The position numbers and the translations under genes were made by a program. A stretch of DNA of 43,082 nucleotides from Chlorobiota bacterium (lineage in GTDB: Bacteria; Bacteroidota; Bacteroidia; Bacteroidales; F082): contig JAADID010000060.1 in assembly GCA_013151505.1 (NCBI GenBank), positions 1 to 43,082 on the forward strand. The letters run 5' to 3'. Of this stretch, positions 27,119-35,022 are shown in pieces. The notes beneath the pieces are model-generated. The model saw nothing but the letters and a program-made list of their open reading frames with translations. It ran no database searches and was not told where the DNA came from. Positions within the stretch are counted from its first letter, which is position 1, and every line of letters begins with the position of its first letter.

Positions 27119-27422
27119 CAGGCTTACTTTCGAGTGGGGGATCAGCCAGTATTTTACCGATCGTTTCGAAATCGGGATTCAGGGTGGAAACAACTGGCAG
27201 ATAAGTGACGACAGAGGTAGCGAAGTTTGGTGGGATCCTTCGGTGCACGACCGGAAAAGCACACTGGCTTTCTCGGCTAATTACTGGGTAGTAGCCGAAA
27301 AACTCTATCTTGCATTGAAATACGCATTTGATTTCGGCATCCGCCAACGGTTCAAAACCAACATGATGATGCTGAACGTAATTTATACCCCGGGAATTCT
27401 GGACGGGAAAAAAGAAAAGTAA
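27021..27422 (+). pseudogene. C-terminal remnant of an outer-membrane transporter-like protein
   Basis: From about 27055 the frame reads LGLTYETNSHIKGSDVKPGD, then LTFEWGISQYFTDRFEIGIQ, and ends with beta-strand-rich text (LAFSANYWVVAEKLYLALKY). It resembles the C-terminal half of the phenol-degradation/MetA-type transporter family of outer-membrane barrels. The GTG at 27021 and first about 12 codons belong to the DUF1254 sequence read out of frame, so the frame spans a deletion junction. The N-terminal half and signal peptide are absent. The family call is moderate; the truncation is clear from the missing start. Confidence 0.65.
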
Positions 27423-27429
27423 TCCTGAC

Positions 27430-27461
27430 AAAAACCGTTGCAAATCTGTAACGGTTTTTTT
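27430..27461 (+). terminator. Intrinsic terminator after transporter remnant
   Basis: AAAAACCGTT pairs perfectly with AACGGTTTTT around a 10-base loop and runs into T residues, 8 bases after the stop at 27422. Confidence 0.8.
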
Positions 27462-27580
27462 AACAGTCTGTTCATATTTAACCTGAGTTCGGTATCAAAA
27501 CGAGATTGTTTTGATTTAAATTTCAACACAAAGTCGTGTACTTCTTATTAATGTAAATTAAACATCTGAGTTAATTAGTC

Positions 27581-27669
27581 GAAAAATCAGTAAATAAATA
27601 TCTTTCTAATTACCCACCCCTTAATCCCCTCCCGAGAGGGGAATATCGGAATTTATTTGCTGATTTTTC
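27581..27669 (-). repeat. 89-bp palindromic element, divergent copy, inverted orientation
   Basis: Arms GAAAAATCAGTAAATAAAT and ATTTATTTGCTGATTTTTC pair at 18 of 19 positions. The core carries ACCCACCCC and CCCCTCC..GAGGGG in opposite orientation to the two other copies. Length matches them, but the arm sequence differs. Confidence 0.7.
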
Positions 27670-27686
27670 TTTATTCCAAGTGGCAA

Positions 27687-27774
27687 AAAAATTCAAAAAT
27701 GATTACCTCTTATCCCCTCCATTGGAGGGGTGTAGGGGTGGGTTATTAAAAAATCCAATCATTTTTGAATTTTT
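27687..27774 (+). repeat. 88-bp palindromic element, copy A
   Basis: Perfect 18-bp arms (AAAAATTCAAAAATGATT and its complement) surround a 52-base core with CCCCTCC-ATT-GGAGGGG and AGGGGTGGGT. Copy B at 29373 has identical arms and a nearly identical core in the same direction. Confidence 0.8.
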
Positions 27775-27975
27775 CTTTTGTCAAAACATTTAAAATGAAT
27801 AAGATACATCCCGAACTCACGTTAATTATATCCGGATAAGCATCAAACCATTTTTTGAAAATTACAATGGTTAATGCCGATAAATAATCAAAGCGATTGA
27901 AAGAGGGAAACGTATTAAACACGCTTCCGGGAATTCGGGATTAATTGATATTCGGTAGTATAACGATAATTTATT

Positions 27976-27983
27976 TATCTTTG
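27976..27983 (+). promoter_or_regulatory. Bacteroidota -7 box before membrane-protein pair
   Basis: TATCTTTG matches TAnnTTTG, 50 bases before the ATG at 28033. Confidence 0.5.
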
Positions 27984-28032
27984 ACAGGTTGGCAAACCAC
28001 CGCAAATTGTTTGCTTCTTTTAAAAAAACCGG

Positions 28033-28506
28033 ATGCCCGAAACCGATTTTGCTTTTTCCGAATGGTACCACTTCGCACTGTTGCTGCTGTGGTTGGCTGT
28101 TTTATTTGGCGGACTGTTTTTCTTCAATAAAATTGAAAAGCTTTTCAGGTTAAAGGATGATTTTAGCGATGGGAGCAAAATCGCCGTCGGCTTATTGCTT
28201 ACTTCCTTTATTTTTGGATTTGTCGTTTTTCTGGTTTTGACTTTTTCCGCCGAAACGGCGCATTCAAAAACCGCGATCATCCTTTTTTACGGGCTTGCCT
28301 TTTTGCTGCTGTTACTGAATGCTTTCACCTGTTTCAGGAACTACCTGTTACAAAGCGCGATTATCCGTTTCCTGTTGTTGTCGGCCTTAATGCTTGTTTA
28401 CTTTTATTCCGGCCTGCTTGGCGGCTTGCTGGTGATTGCTCTTTTTGCCCTGGCTGTCATTGTCTTTGCATTGTTGAAAACCAAAAAAATACTGACCATC
28501 AAATGA
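28033..28506 (+). CDS. Hypothetical integral membrane protein (four to five TM segments)
   Basis: No family is recognised. The 157-aa protein is almost entirely hydrophobic with segments FALLLLWLAVLFGGLFFF, KIAVGLLLTSFIFGFVVFLVL, AIILFYGLAFLLLLLNAF, IIRFLLLSALMLVYFYSGLL and GGLLVIALFALAVIVFALL. A short charged loop (NKIEKLFRLKDDFSDGSK) lies between the first two. No signal peptide or catalytic motif is visible. The stop overlaps the next start (ATGA, 4 bases), so the two proteins are probably made together and may form a complex. The pair is flanked by two direct copies of an 88-89 bp palindromic repeat. Confidence 0.7.
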   Translation: MPETDFAFSEWYHFALLLLWLAVLFGGLFFFNKIEKLFRLKDDFSDGSKIAVGLLLTSFIFGFVVFLVLTFSAETAHSKTAIILFYGLAFLLLLLNAFTCFRNYLLQSAIIRFLLLSALMLVYFYSGLLGGLLVIALFALAVIVFALLKTKKILTIK

Positions 28507-29336
28507 TAAATTTTTTCCTTTCCATTTTGTTCGGTGTCGTTTCCGGCTTTCTGTTGGCCGTTTCCATCCGCTACGGACTCAGAGGCGCTTCCAGACTGGA
28601 CGACTTTTTTTCAGACAAACGCAATTCCAATTACTCCGGTTTTGAATGGTACTACCGTATCCCGTTTTCTTTTGGCGTTGTTCCCGAGTATTTTTTCGCC
28701 CTTGTTCTGTCTTACGACAATTATTTCAAGCGAAACTGGTGGGCCCTGAAAACGGCCTCTTTTATTTCGGTTTTGCTGTTTATCGCATTCCTGAAAAGCC
28801 GTTCGGCTGTAACGGCTTATTTTTCCCTGGATTTTCTTAAAGAAGGTGGTATTGGCGCCCTGTTTACTTCCGGCAGTTTTGTGATGTTCATGAATATTAT
28901 TGTTTTGCTTTACGCGGCCTTGTTTGTTTTGATTTGTGTTGAAAGCGTCCGCATGCATGGAGTTTATGCCCCCGTCAGGATTGTCGTTTACAGCCTTTTG
29001 AGTTGGATGATGGCCAGCCTGACGCTCATCACACTTTCCGCCATCGTTTTCATTGCCGTGGTTTATGTCGTCATCAAGGTCATTGTCTTCCTGTTCTTTT
29101 CTTCCCGCCGGAGGCGGAAAAGAGCGGAGGAAGAAGAGGAAGAAGAATCCGCCGGTTTTGTGTTGGGAAAAGGTTTTCGGGCGTTCAAAACAGAACTTTA
29201 CCAATGGGAGCGGGAAGAAAAAAACAGGACTGGAACCAAAAACAGGACTGAAAGAACATCAAAAAGAATAAAGCGGAAAAGGCCGAAAATCAAACGCTCA
29301 TACGGTGGTGACATTCCGCGCCTTCATCCCGACTAA
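28503..29336 (+). CDS. Hypothetical membrane protein with basic/acidic cytoplasmic tail
   Basis: No family is recognised. The 277-aa protein has about four to five hydrophobic segments (FFLSILFGVVSGFLLAVSI, TASFISVLLFIAFL, FVMFMNIIVLLYAALFVLIC, LSWMMASLTLITLSAIVFIA, VVYVVIKVIVFLFF). An Arg/Lys cluster SSRRRRKRAEEEEEEE follows and then a highly basic C-terminal tail (KRIKRKRPKIKRSY). The tail should be cytoplasmic by the positive-inside rule and could contact nucleic acid or anionic lipid, which is inference. It overlaps the preceding membrane gene by 4 bases. Confidence 0.65.
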   Translation: MINFFLSILFGVVSGFLLAVSIRYGLRGASRLDDFFSDKRNSNYSGFEWYYRIPFSFGVVPEYFFALVLSYDNYFKRNWWALKTASFISVLLFIAFLKSRSAVTAYFSLDFLKEGGIGALFTSGSFVMFMNIIVLLYAALFVLICVESVRMHGVYAPVRIVVYSLLSWMMASLTLITLSAIVFIAVVYVVIKVIVFLFFSSRRRRKRAEEEEEEESAGFVLGKGFRAFKTELYQWEREEKNRTGTKNRTERTSKRIKRKRPKIKRSYGGDIPRLHPD

Positions 29337-29372
29337 ATGAAACGCCAATGAGTACATTGAAAACAAGAAGAA

Positions 29373-29461
29373 AAAAATTCAAAAATGATTACCGCTAATC
29401 CCCTCCGGCGGAGGGGCGAAGGGGTGGGTCAATAAAATAATCCAATCATTTTTGAATTTTT
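29373..29461 (+). repeat. 89-bp palindromic element, copy B
   Basis: The same 18-bp arms as copy A, perfect in both halves, with core CCCCTCC-GGC-GGAGGGG and AGGGGTGGGT. With copy A it brackets the two membrane-protein genes in direct orientation. Confidence 0.8.
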
Positions 29462-29497
29462 CTACGATAGAATTCGATTATTATATTTTCAATATCA

Positions 29498-30580
29498 ATG
29501 ACAAAACCGGCATCAATCAGCATCAACGAAATCATCGGGAAACTCTCCGATGCCCTTGACAAAGAATACTTGAAAGGCTACTTCGGCATCCCTGATTCAA
29601 CTGAAAAAATTGAACTTTTTGAAACGGCCTTTGGTGTAAAACTTCCCGTTTCGTTTAAAACTTTCCTTCGTCATTTTGACGGTGGATTTATTCCTGACGG
29701 GAAAGCCGCCGGGCTGATTGCTTCCGGTGAATTTGAAGAAGCCGAATGGAACAGCTTCCGGTTCTTAAGCATTGACAAAATTATCAACGATTACGAAAGA
29801 CTTTACCTGGACGACTGGAAGCTTGCAGATGGTTTCAAAGGGTTTTACCCGTACATCCCTTTCGGAATGACTGCCGACGGGGAAAAGCTGGTGTTTGTGG
29901 ACAACAGCCTGCAGGAAACAGAGTCGAAGGTCTTCCTGGCGCTACACGACAGCCCTGCCTCCGGATGGTTTGTGGTAGCGGATAATTTCACGGAACTGCT
30001 GATCAACTTCTACAACACCGGCGGAGACCCCGGCCTGCTGGACTGTGATACAAAGGCAACGGCAGAAAACGCTTTGAAATTACTCGGCAGCAGGGAAGAA
30101 GAAAAAGAGGATCCCCGGGAAATCATCAAACGCACTACGGCTTACCTGGAACTTTTTCCCGACAATCCGGTCAAATACACGATCCGGGGAGATGCATACG
30201 GCGAGCTGAAACAGTACAAAAATGCCCAGGCCGATTTCAACAAAAGCCTCGACCTTGACCCAAAAATGGCGTTGGCTTACTATTGCCGCGGTTCCCTCCT
30301 GCTGTCGCTGAACCGCGCCCGGCAGGCGCTCATTGACCTCGATTCGGCACACCAGTTGGAGCCCGGTGACGCTTATTATCTGAATGGCAGGGCCGAAGCT
30401 TTTTTTGCATTAAAAAAGATGAAAAAAGCCCTGGCCGATTGTAACCGTGCCATTGAAATTGACAACCGTTACTTCAGCGCTTACTATCTTCGGCGGAAAA
30501 TATATACGACCCTGGGCGAAACTGAAAAAGCGGAAGCCGATGCGAGGGTGATTGAAGAATTGCTTGGGGAGGATGAGTAA
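29498..30580 (+). CDS. SUKH (SMI1/KNR4) domain protein with C-terminal TPR repeats
   Basis: SUKH-fold proteins are frequent immunity proteins in polymorphic toxin systems and also regulatory binders. Here residues about 35-170 have the SMI1/KNR4 pattern: KIELFETAFGVKLPVSFKTFLRHFDGG, a later WNSFRFLSIDKIINDYERL and PYIPFGMTADGEKLVFV. Residues about 200-355 hold at least three TPR units (VKYTIRGDAYGELKQYKNAQ, LAYYCRGSLLLSLNRARQAL and AYYLNGRAEAFFALKKMKKA). It is cytoplasmic, with no signal peptide. No cognate toxin is seen. It lies 134 bases upstream of a giant STAND-like NTPase on the same strand and may act with it. Confidence 0.85.
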   Translation: MTKPASISINEIIGKLSDALDKEYLKGYFGIPDSTEKIELFETAFGVKLPVSFKTFLRHFDGGFIPDGKAAGLIASGEFEEAEWNSFRFLSIDKIINDYERLYLDDWKLADGFKGFYPYIPFGMTADGEKLVFVDNSLQETESKVFLALHDSPASGWFVVADNFTELLINFYNTGGDPGLLDCDTKATAENALKLLGSREEEKEDPREIIKRTTAYLELFPDNPVKYTIRGDAYGELKQYKNAQADFNKSLDLDPKMALAYYCRGSLLLSLNRARQALIDLDSAHQLEPGDAYYLNGRAEAFFALKKMKKALADCNRAIEIDNRYFSAYYLRRKIYTTLGETEKAEADARVIEELLGEDE

Positions 30581-30714
30581 ATTAATAATGCTTATTTATA
30601 TCGCTTCAATATAAAGAGTATGGATAACAATTTATCTCAGATAATTCTCATTATAGCTTACATTAGCTATGTCTATTCAAACCATGAACAGCTCTAACCC
30701 AAAACCCATAGTTT

Positions 30715-33700
30715 ATGTTTAACCGGTTCCTGGCAGATTATCAGCCTGAAGACTTGGAGATGTATGAGGTACTCCTCGAGGATGCCTATGAAACTTACCC
30801 GTATTCAATTGTTTCGGTCCTGCAGGATTATGAAGAAAATGTAGTTGAAGAAGAATATGCCAAGGCATTCAAGCGATTTATTGATTTTTTTGAAATTACG
30901 GTGCAGTATTGTTCGAGTCTGCTTCTGAGCCTTGTTAAATACCGGAAAGTTGAGTTTAATGAAACTTTACAGCAGGTTGCCACCAAGATAGTTTCCAAGC
31001 CGTTGTCAACCGGCGACTGGATAAACGATATTTTCATTGTGCTGGTAAAGGAAGCCCATACACTGATCCCTGACGAACCCATTGTTTTGAGTCTGTACGA
31101 GCTTGTTACGGAACCAAAGGGAAACATTCTTCAGGGATGGGGTTCACGAAAAGGTGAAGAGTTCAAGGGTTTGGCATTTTTCCGCAATACATACCTCGGG
31201 CACGACACTTCGCTTGCCGACGAGATATACGCCGAAGGGCTTAAACTGATAGAACCGAGAATGTTCAGGATGCTGGAAGCGCTGGCACCGCTTGAGGATA
31301 TTACCACTTTCACGGTTGACAAAGTGCTGGACAACGAAAATATCCCCGGCAAGTTCACGGTAATTCCGTTAAAAAGCGCCGACATCAACAGGGCTGTACG
31401 TATTACATCCGACACTATTCTTGAAAAGGACAAATACTACCTCATCCACAGGAAAATCAAAAAGTTCGACCATTTTAAGGATGATGAAATAATCGGCATC
31501 ACTCCATTCATAATCTACCTCCCTCTGTCGGAAGACCACGAAGGAGAACGTACTACTTTCATTTTCCAGTCGGTACACAACAAAAACTTGCGAAGGATGA
31601 TTTACGTTTCGCCAAACCTGAAAGCCAAAAGGCGGGAAACAGAACTGTTCAAAGACTTGTTTGTTTCCTTTCTGCAGGATGTTCTGAGCAAGATAAATAT
31701 CGGCAAAAACTATAAGCTTGAAATTGCTTCAGGAAAAACATGGGAGGAATACACGGAACGGCTTTCGTCGCAAACTTCCCGTTTCCTGGGCCAGATGAAA
31801 GTTGAGAAATATGACCCGGCGCTTTACGTTGACAGGAAAGAGATAAGCGGGGCATGGGAGCATTTCAACACCCTCGATGACAAAAGGGCGTTTGTTTTGC
31901 TTGGAAATGCGGGCTCGGGCAAAACCAACCTCATCTGCAATTTTGCGGAAAGGCTGATGGAAAAAGGCGATCCTGTAATCACTTTCAACAGCAAGATATT
32001 TTCTCAGATCAGCATTGAAAAAAAACTCGGGCAGGTATTCGAAGACAAGAATGCGCCGGTTGCCGAATCGCTGAAAAAACTCAACGAAATGGCCCGGAAG
32101 AACAATAAAAAAGTTGTTTTCTTTTTCGATGCCCTTAACGAGTGTCTTACTTACAACAAAGACCCGCAAAGCAACGGGCCTGTGGAACTGTTGCACGCCA
32201 TTGACAACCTGCTGGTGAAAGATGAGTACGATTCCTTCAGGCTGATGTTTACCTGCCGCACATACACATGGGAAGAAGCGTTACGTTCGGAAGAAGACAC
32301 GCTGAACCTGCCCTTGTATTTTACTTCGGACGACATACCCGACAGTGAGCAAAGGGAGAATATTGCCCTGAAAGGTTTTTCAGATGAAGAATTTCTGCTT
32401 GCATATCCCAGATACATGCAGAAATACGGGCTTACCACTACCCCCGAAGCAATTATGGAGCCGCAGTATGCATTTACAAATTCGAGGTTGCATGACCCGA
32501 TGGTGCTGAAACTGGCAAGCCAGATATACGCCGGTGGTGCGCTGCCCGAAAGCGTTCAGCAATTTGATTCGGTAAAGTTGTTTGACGCAAGACTGGGCAA
32601 ACTGAACAGTGTAAAGGGCGGACAACAGCAGATAATGATACTGGAGGATTTTGCCGCGGAACTCCGTAACAGGAAAACCGATGCGTTGCCGATGCAATTG
32701 CTTTATGCAGCCTTCGACGATGCTGAACATGAGTTACACGGACTTGCCTCACAACTGTTCAGAGGCGAAACAATGGAATGGAAAAAAGCACCCATGGGGC
32801 TGTTTGACGAGGGCTTTCTGAGGGTGGAGAAAACCACGCTTAAAGAAGAATTGCGATTTACTTATGAACGGTTTCACGAGTATATGTATGCACGGATATT
32901 TGTGCAGGAAGAAACGGAGTTGTTAAGTTCGGAAAGCCTGCCGATACCCGTCGAATCTTTTGAGTCGGAATTGCGCGACATGAAAGGTTATGCCGTTATC
33001 AACGATGCTTTGCGGCATGCACTGGCGCTGGATTACAACCGTACCGGCGGCGATCCGTTCACCATTATCGGACTGGCAAACAGCGCAGTTTACGGTGCGG
33101 CACAACTTGTAATGAACACCTTGTCATCTCTTATTTCCGATAATTATGAAGCCGTATGCTCCATCATCGGGCAGTTGCTTGAATACCGGCTTGAGGAAAC
33201 AAAACCGCTTGCCGGAGAGTTTGAAAAGAAAGAGTTGCTGCTGGCACAGGGTAACAAGGGAAAAAAGAAGTTAACCAAAGATGAGATAAAAACGCTGAAC
33301 AAGGAGATTGAAGAACTACAGGAAAAACTTAAACCGGTTATCCAGGTCAGGAAAATAGCGATGCAGACCGTTTACGAAATATTCAAATCGCCGGTCTATG
33401 ATAAGAACCTTTACAGCGGCAGTAACTCCCCTTTCGAATTGTTGTTGAAAGCCATGTCGGACCCCATGGCTAAAGTGAGGGATAATGTTTCGCTGTATAT
33501 CTATTATATTTCCAAGTATGATGTGAATATCGGGATAACCATCCTCGACCACCTTTCGGGAAATATCCTTGACACATCGTTGCTGTCGCTGGTAAAAGGT
33601 TCAAAACGGAAAGAGTTCCAGCAGTCGTTTTTGGAGCCGGCAGGACGTATCAGCCTGCTGATGGTAATCGAGGCACTAATTGAAAGGAACGATTACGAAA

Positions 33701-34935
33701 TGAGCGACAGAATAAAAAGCACGTGGACGGCCATCATGAAAAAGCTGACGCTGAACCATGCGCTGGTAAAGATCGTCATGCCGTTCCTGAAGTTTTTCAT
33801 GAGGCGACAGGCAACCGTTCAGGTAGCTTATGTGAACAACGGCATCGAATATCTGAATTTCTGGGAAGCCATTCCCGAAGACGGCGCTGAAAACGACTGG
33901 CACCGTCGTAGCTTCACCAACATTATTCCATTTCTTAATCCTGATGAAGCCGGACTGGAACAACATTACGAAGCCATTAAAAAGGGTATTGACACCGGCG
34001 ATGCTTTCAGCTATTTCCTCATCGAAAGGGTGCTGGTGGCACAGGGTTGGGCCGGATGGGAAAGGATAAAGCCTATAATAGAGGAGGTTGTAAACAAGCC
34101 GCCTGACCAGCCGTGGCTTGATTACATGCAGATGTCGATGCTGTATGTTTTGTTCCATTCCATCGAGAAATCGGACGAGCCCAATGATGAGGCTTTCGAC
34201 ATTTTCGCCCGGCTTACCGAAGAATGGTCGGAGCGGTGCAAGGGATTGTTCTTTGCCCACAAAAACGACCAGGCAAACAAAGGGCTTCCTTACAAGCAAT
34301 ATCCGTTGAACTGGTACGGAGCGGCATACTGCAAACATTACGGCGACGGCGGGACACGCCCCGGCGACCCCTATCCGCTGCCGGTTTTCAGAAACCTGAT
34401 AGATAAGGCATTTGAGAAGAAAGACCGGGAACTACTGTATTATTGCATTGAGAACATTGCAACCATGGTAACGGATTTCGGCAAACCAAAAAGCGCCATT
34501 CAACTCTTCGATTACGTGATAAGTCTTTTTAAGCATGAAAGTGAGATACACGCATTCGATATACAAAAGACCGGCCGTGAGGAATACGAGCAGGACATCA
34601 GGTCATTCCTCCGGAATATGATAGGAACCATCAAAAGCTATTATCCGCGCGAGGTTGCTTATTTTATTCACCATAAACTTGCCCATTCCGATTTCCCCGG
34701 CATGGACAGTTTCAGGGAAGACCTGATGTCGTACAACCAGTCGCACGAAAGCATCGGTGACCTGCTTACACATAAGTTCGGGAACTTTATCATCTGGGGG
34801 CTGTTGCACGACAAGGCGGTGGGCAGGTTTTTCATGGACGGCTTCAGGATTGGCGGTGAAGTGAAAGACTATTACAGTTGGTTCGACGGCATTGTAAGGA
34901 TTGCGTTCAACCGGTTGTTTGGAATTAAAGTTTGA
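30715..34935 (+). CDS. Large STAND/NACHT-like NTPase with candidate HEPN-like N-terminal motif
   Basis: The 1406-aa protein has three zones. Residues 1-390: a helical part ending in FFRNTYLGHDTS, whose R157-N158-x4-H163 matches the R(x4-6)H motif of HEPN ribonucleases, followed by a beta-rich stretch. Residues about 390-640: a P-loop NTPase with Walker A GNAGSGKT (397-404), Walker B VFFFDALNE (D472) and a sensor-like MFTCRTYTW near 512; the DALNE box and TCR are typical of NACHT/STAND switches. Residues about 640-1406: long helical, repeat-like region with one coiled-coil stretch (IKTLNKEIEELQEKLKPVI). This effector-switch-sensor plan is shared with Avs-like antiviral STANDs, but no known sensor or effector was matched. 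The HEPN reading rests on one motif. The protein is full length without frameshift. Confidence 0.75.
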   Translation: MFNRFLADYQPEDLEMYEVLLEDAYETYPYSIVSVLQDYEENVVEEEYAKAFKRFIDFFEITVQYCSSLLLSLVKYRKVEFNETLQQVATKIVSKPLSTGDWINDIFIVLVKEAHTLIPDEPIVLSLYELVTEPKGNILQGWGSRKGEEFKGLAFFRNTYLGHDTSLADEIYAEGLKLIEPRMFRMLEALAPLEDITTFTVDKVLDNENIPGKFTVIPLKSADINRAVRITSDTILEKDKYYLIHRKIKKFDHFKDDEIIGITPFIIYLPLSEDHEGERTTFIFQSVHNKNLRRMIYVSPNLKAKRRETELFKDLFVSFLQDVLSKINIGKNYKLEIASGKTWEEYTERLSSQTSRFLGQMKVEKYDPALYVDRKEISGAWEHFNTLDDKRAFVLLGNAGSGKTNLICNFAERLMEKGDPVITFNSKIFSQISIEKKLGQVFEDKNAPVAESLKKLNEMARKNNKKVVFFFDALNECLTYNKDPQSNGPVELLHAIDNLLVKDEYDSFRLMFTCRTYTWEEALRSEEDTLNLPLYFTSDDIPDSEQRENIALKGFSDEEFLLAYPRYMQKYGLTTTPEAIMEPQYAFTNSRLHDPMVLKLASQIYAGGALPESVQQFDSVKLFDARLGKLNSVKGGQQQIMILEDFAAELRNRKTDALPMQLLYAAFDDAEHELHGLASQLFRGETMEWKKAPMGLFDEGFLRVEKTTLKEELRFTYERFHEYMYARIFVQEETELLSSESLPIPVESFESELRDMKGYAVINDALRHALALDYNRTGGDPFTIIGLANSAVYGAAQLVMNTLSSLISDNYEAVCSIIGQLLEYRLEETKPLAGEFEKKELLLAQGNKGKKKLTKDEIKTLNKEIEELQEKLKPVIQVRKIAMQTVYEIFKSPVYDKNLYSGSNSPFELLLKAMSDPMAKVRDNVSLYIYYISKYDVNIGITILDHLSGNILDTSLLSLVKGSKRKEFQQSFLEPAGRISLLMVIEALIERNDYEMSDRIKSTWTAIMKKLTLNHALVKIVMPFLKFFMRRQATVQVAYVNNGIEYLNFWEAIPEDGAENDWHRRSFTNIIPFLNPDEAGLEQHYEAIKKGIDTGDAFSYFLIERVLVAQGWAGWERIKPIIEEVVNKPPDQPWLDYMQMSMLYVLFHSIEKSDEPNDEAFDIFARLTEEWSERCKGLFFAHKNDQANKGLPYKQYPLNWYGAAYCKHYGDGGTRPGDPYPLPVFRNLIDKAFEKKDRELLYYCIENIATMVTDFGKPKSAIQLFDYVISLFKHESEIHAFDIQKTGREEYEQDIRSFLRNMIGTIKSYYPREVAYFIHHKLAHSDFPGMDSFREDLMSYNQSHESIGDLLTHKFGNFIIWGLLHDKAVGRFFMDGFRIGGEVKDYYSWFDGIVRIAFNRLFGIKV

Positions 34936-35022
34936 TTTGATAAAATAAACGAAAATTCACGACTTGGATTCGTGCATTTGCACCTAAAAACAACAGGATT
35001 TGAAAGCGACAAGAAAGATTTA

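Larger units (their letters stand above)
27478..27825. mobile_element. Inverted-repeat-bounded 348-bp segment (possible IS/MITE remnant)
   Basis: TTAACCTGAGTTCGG at 27478-27492 is mirrored by CCGAACTCACGTTAA at 27811-27825 (14 of 15 bases pair; about 17 of 19 if extended outward). No transposase frame lies between. The interior contains two shorter palindromic elements (27581-27669 and 27687-27774). The whole gap from 27423 to 28032 otherwise has no gene. Confidence 0.5.

Noticed and set aside
27945-28130. ORF of 61 aa overlapping the first membrane-protein gene
   Set aside because: It spans the promoter box and is out of frame with the strongly hydrophobic membrane protein that has the better start and a coupled neighbour.
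33676-34338. Minus-strand ORF of 220 aa opposite the STAND NTPase
   Set aside because: It is a shadow of an unbroken 1406-aa frame; no domain is recognisable in it.
34940-34975. CACGA...TCGTG stem after the STAND NTPase
   Set aside because: Only five base pairs and no T-run; it may simply be part of the GDPD promoter region.
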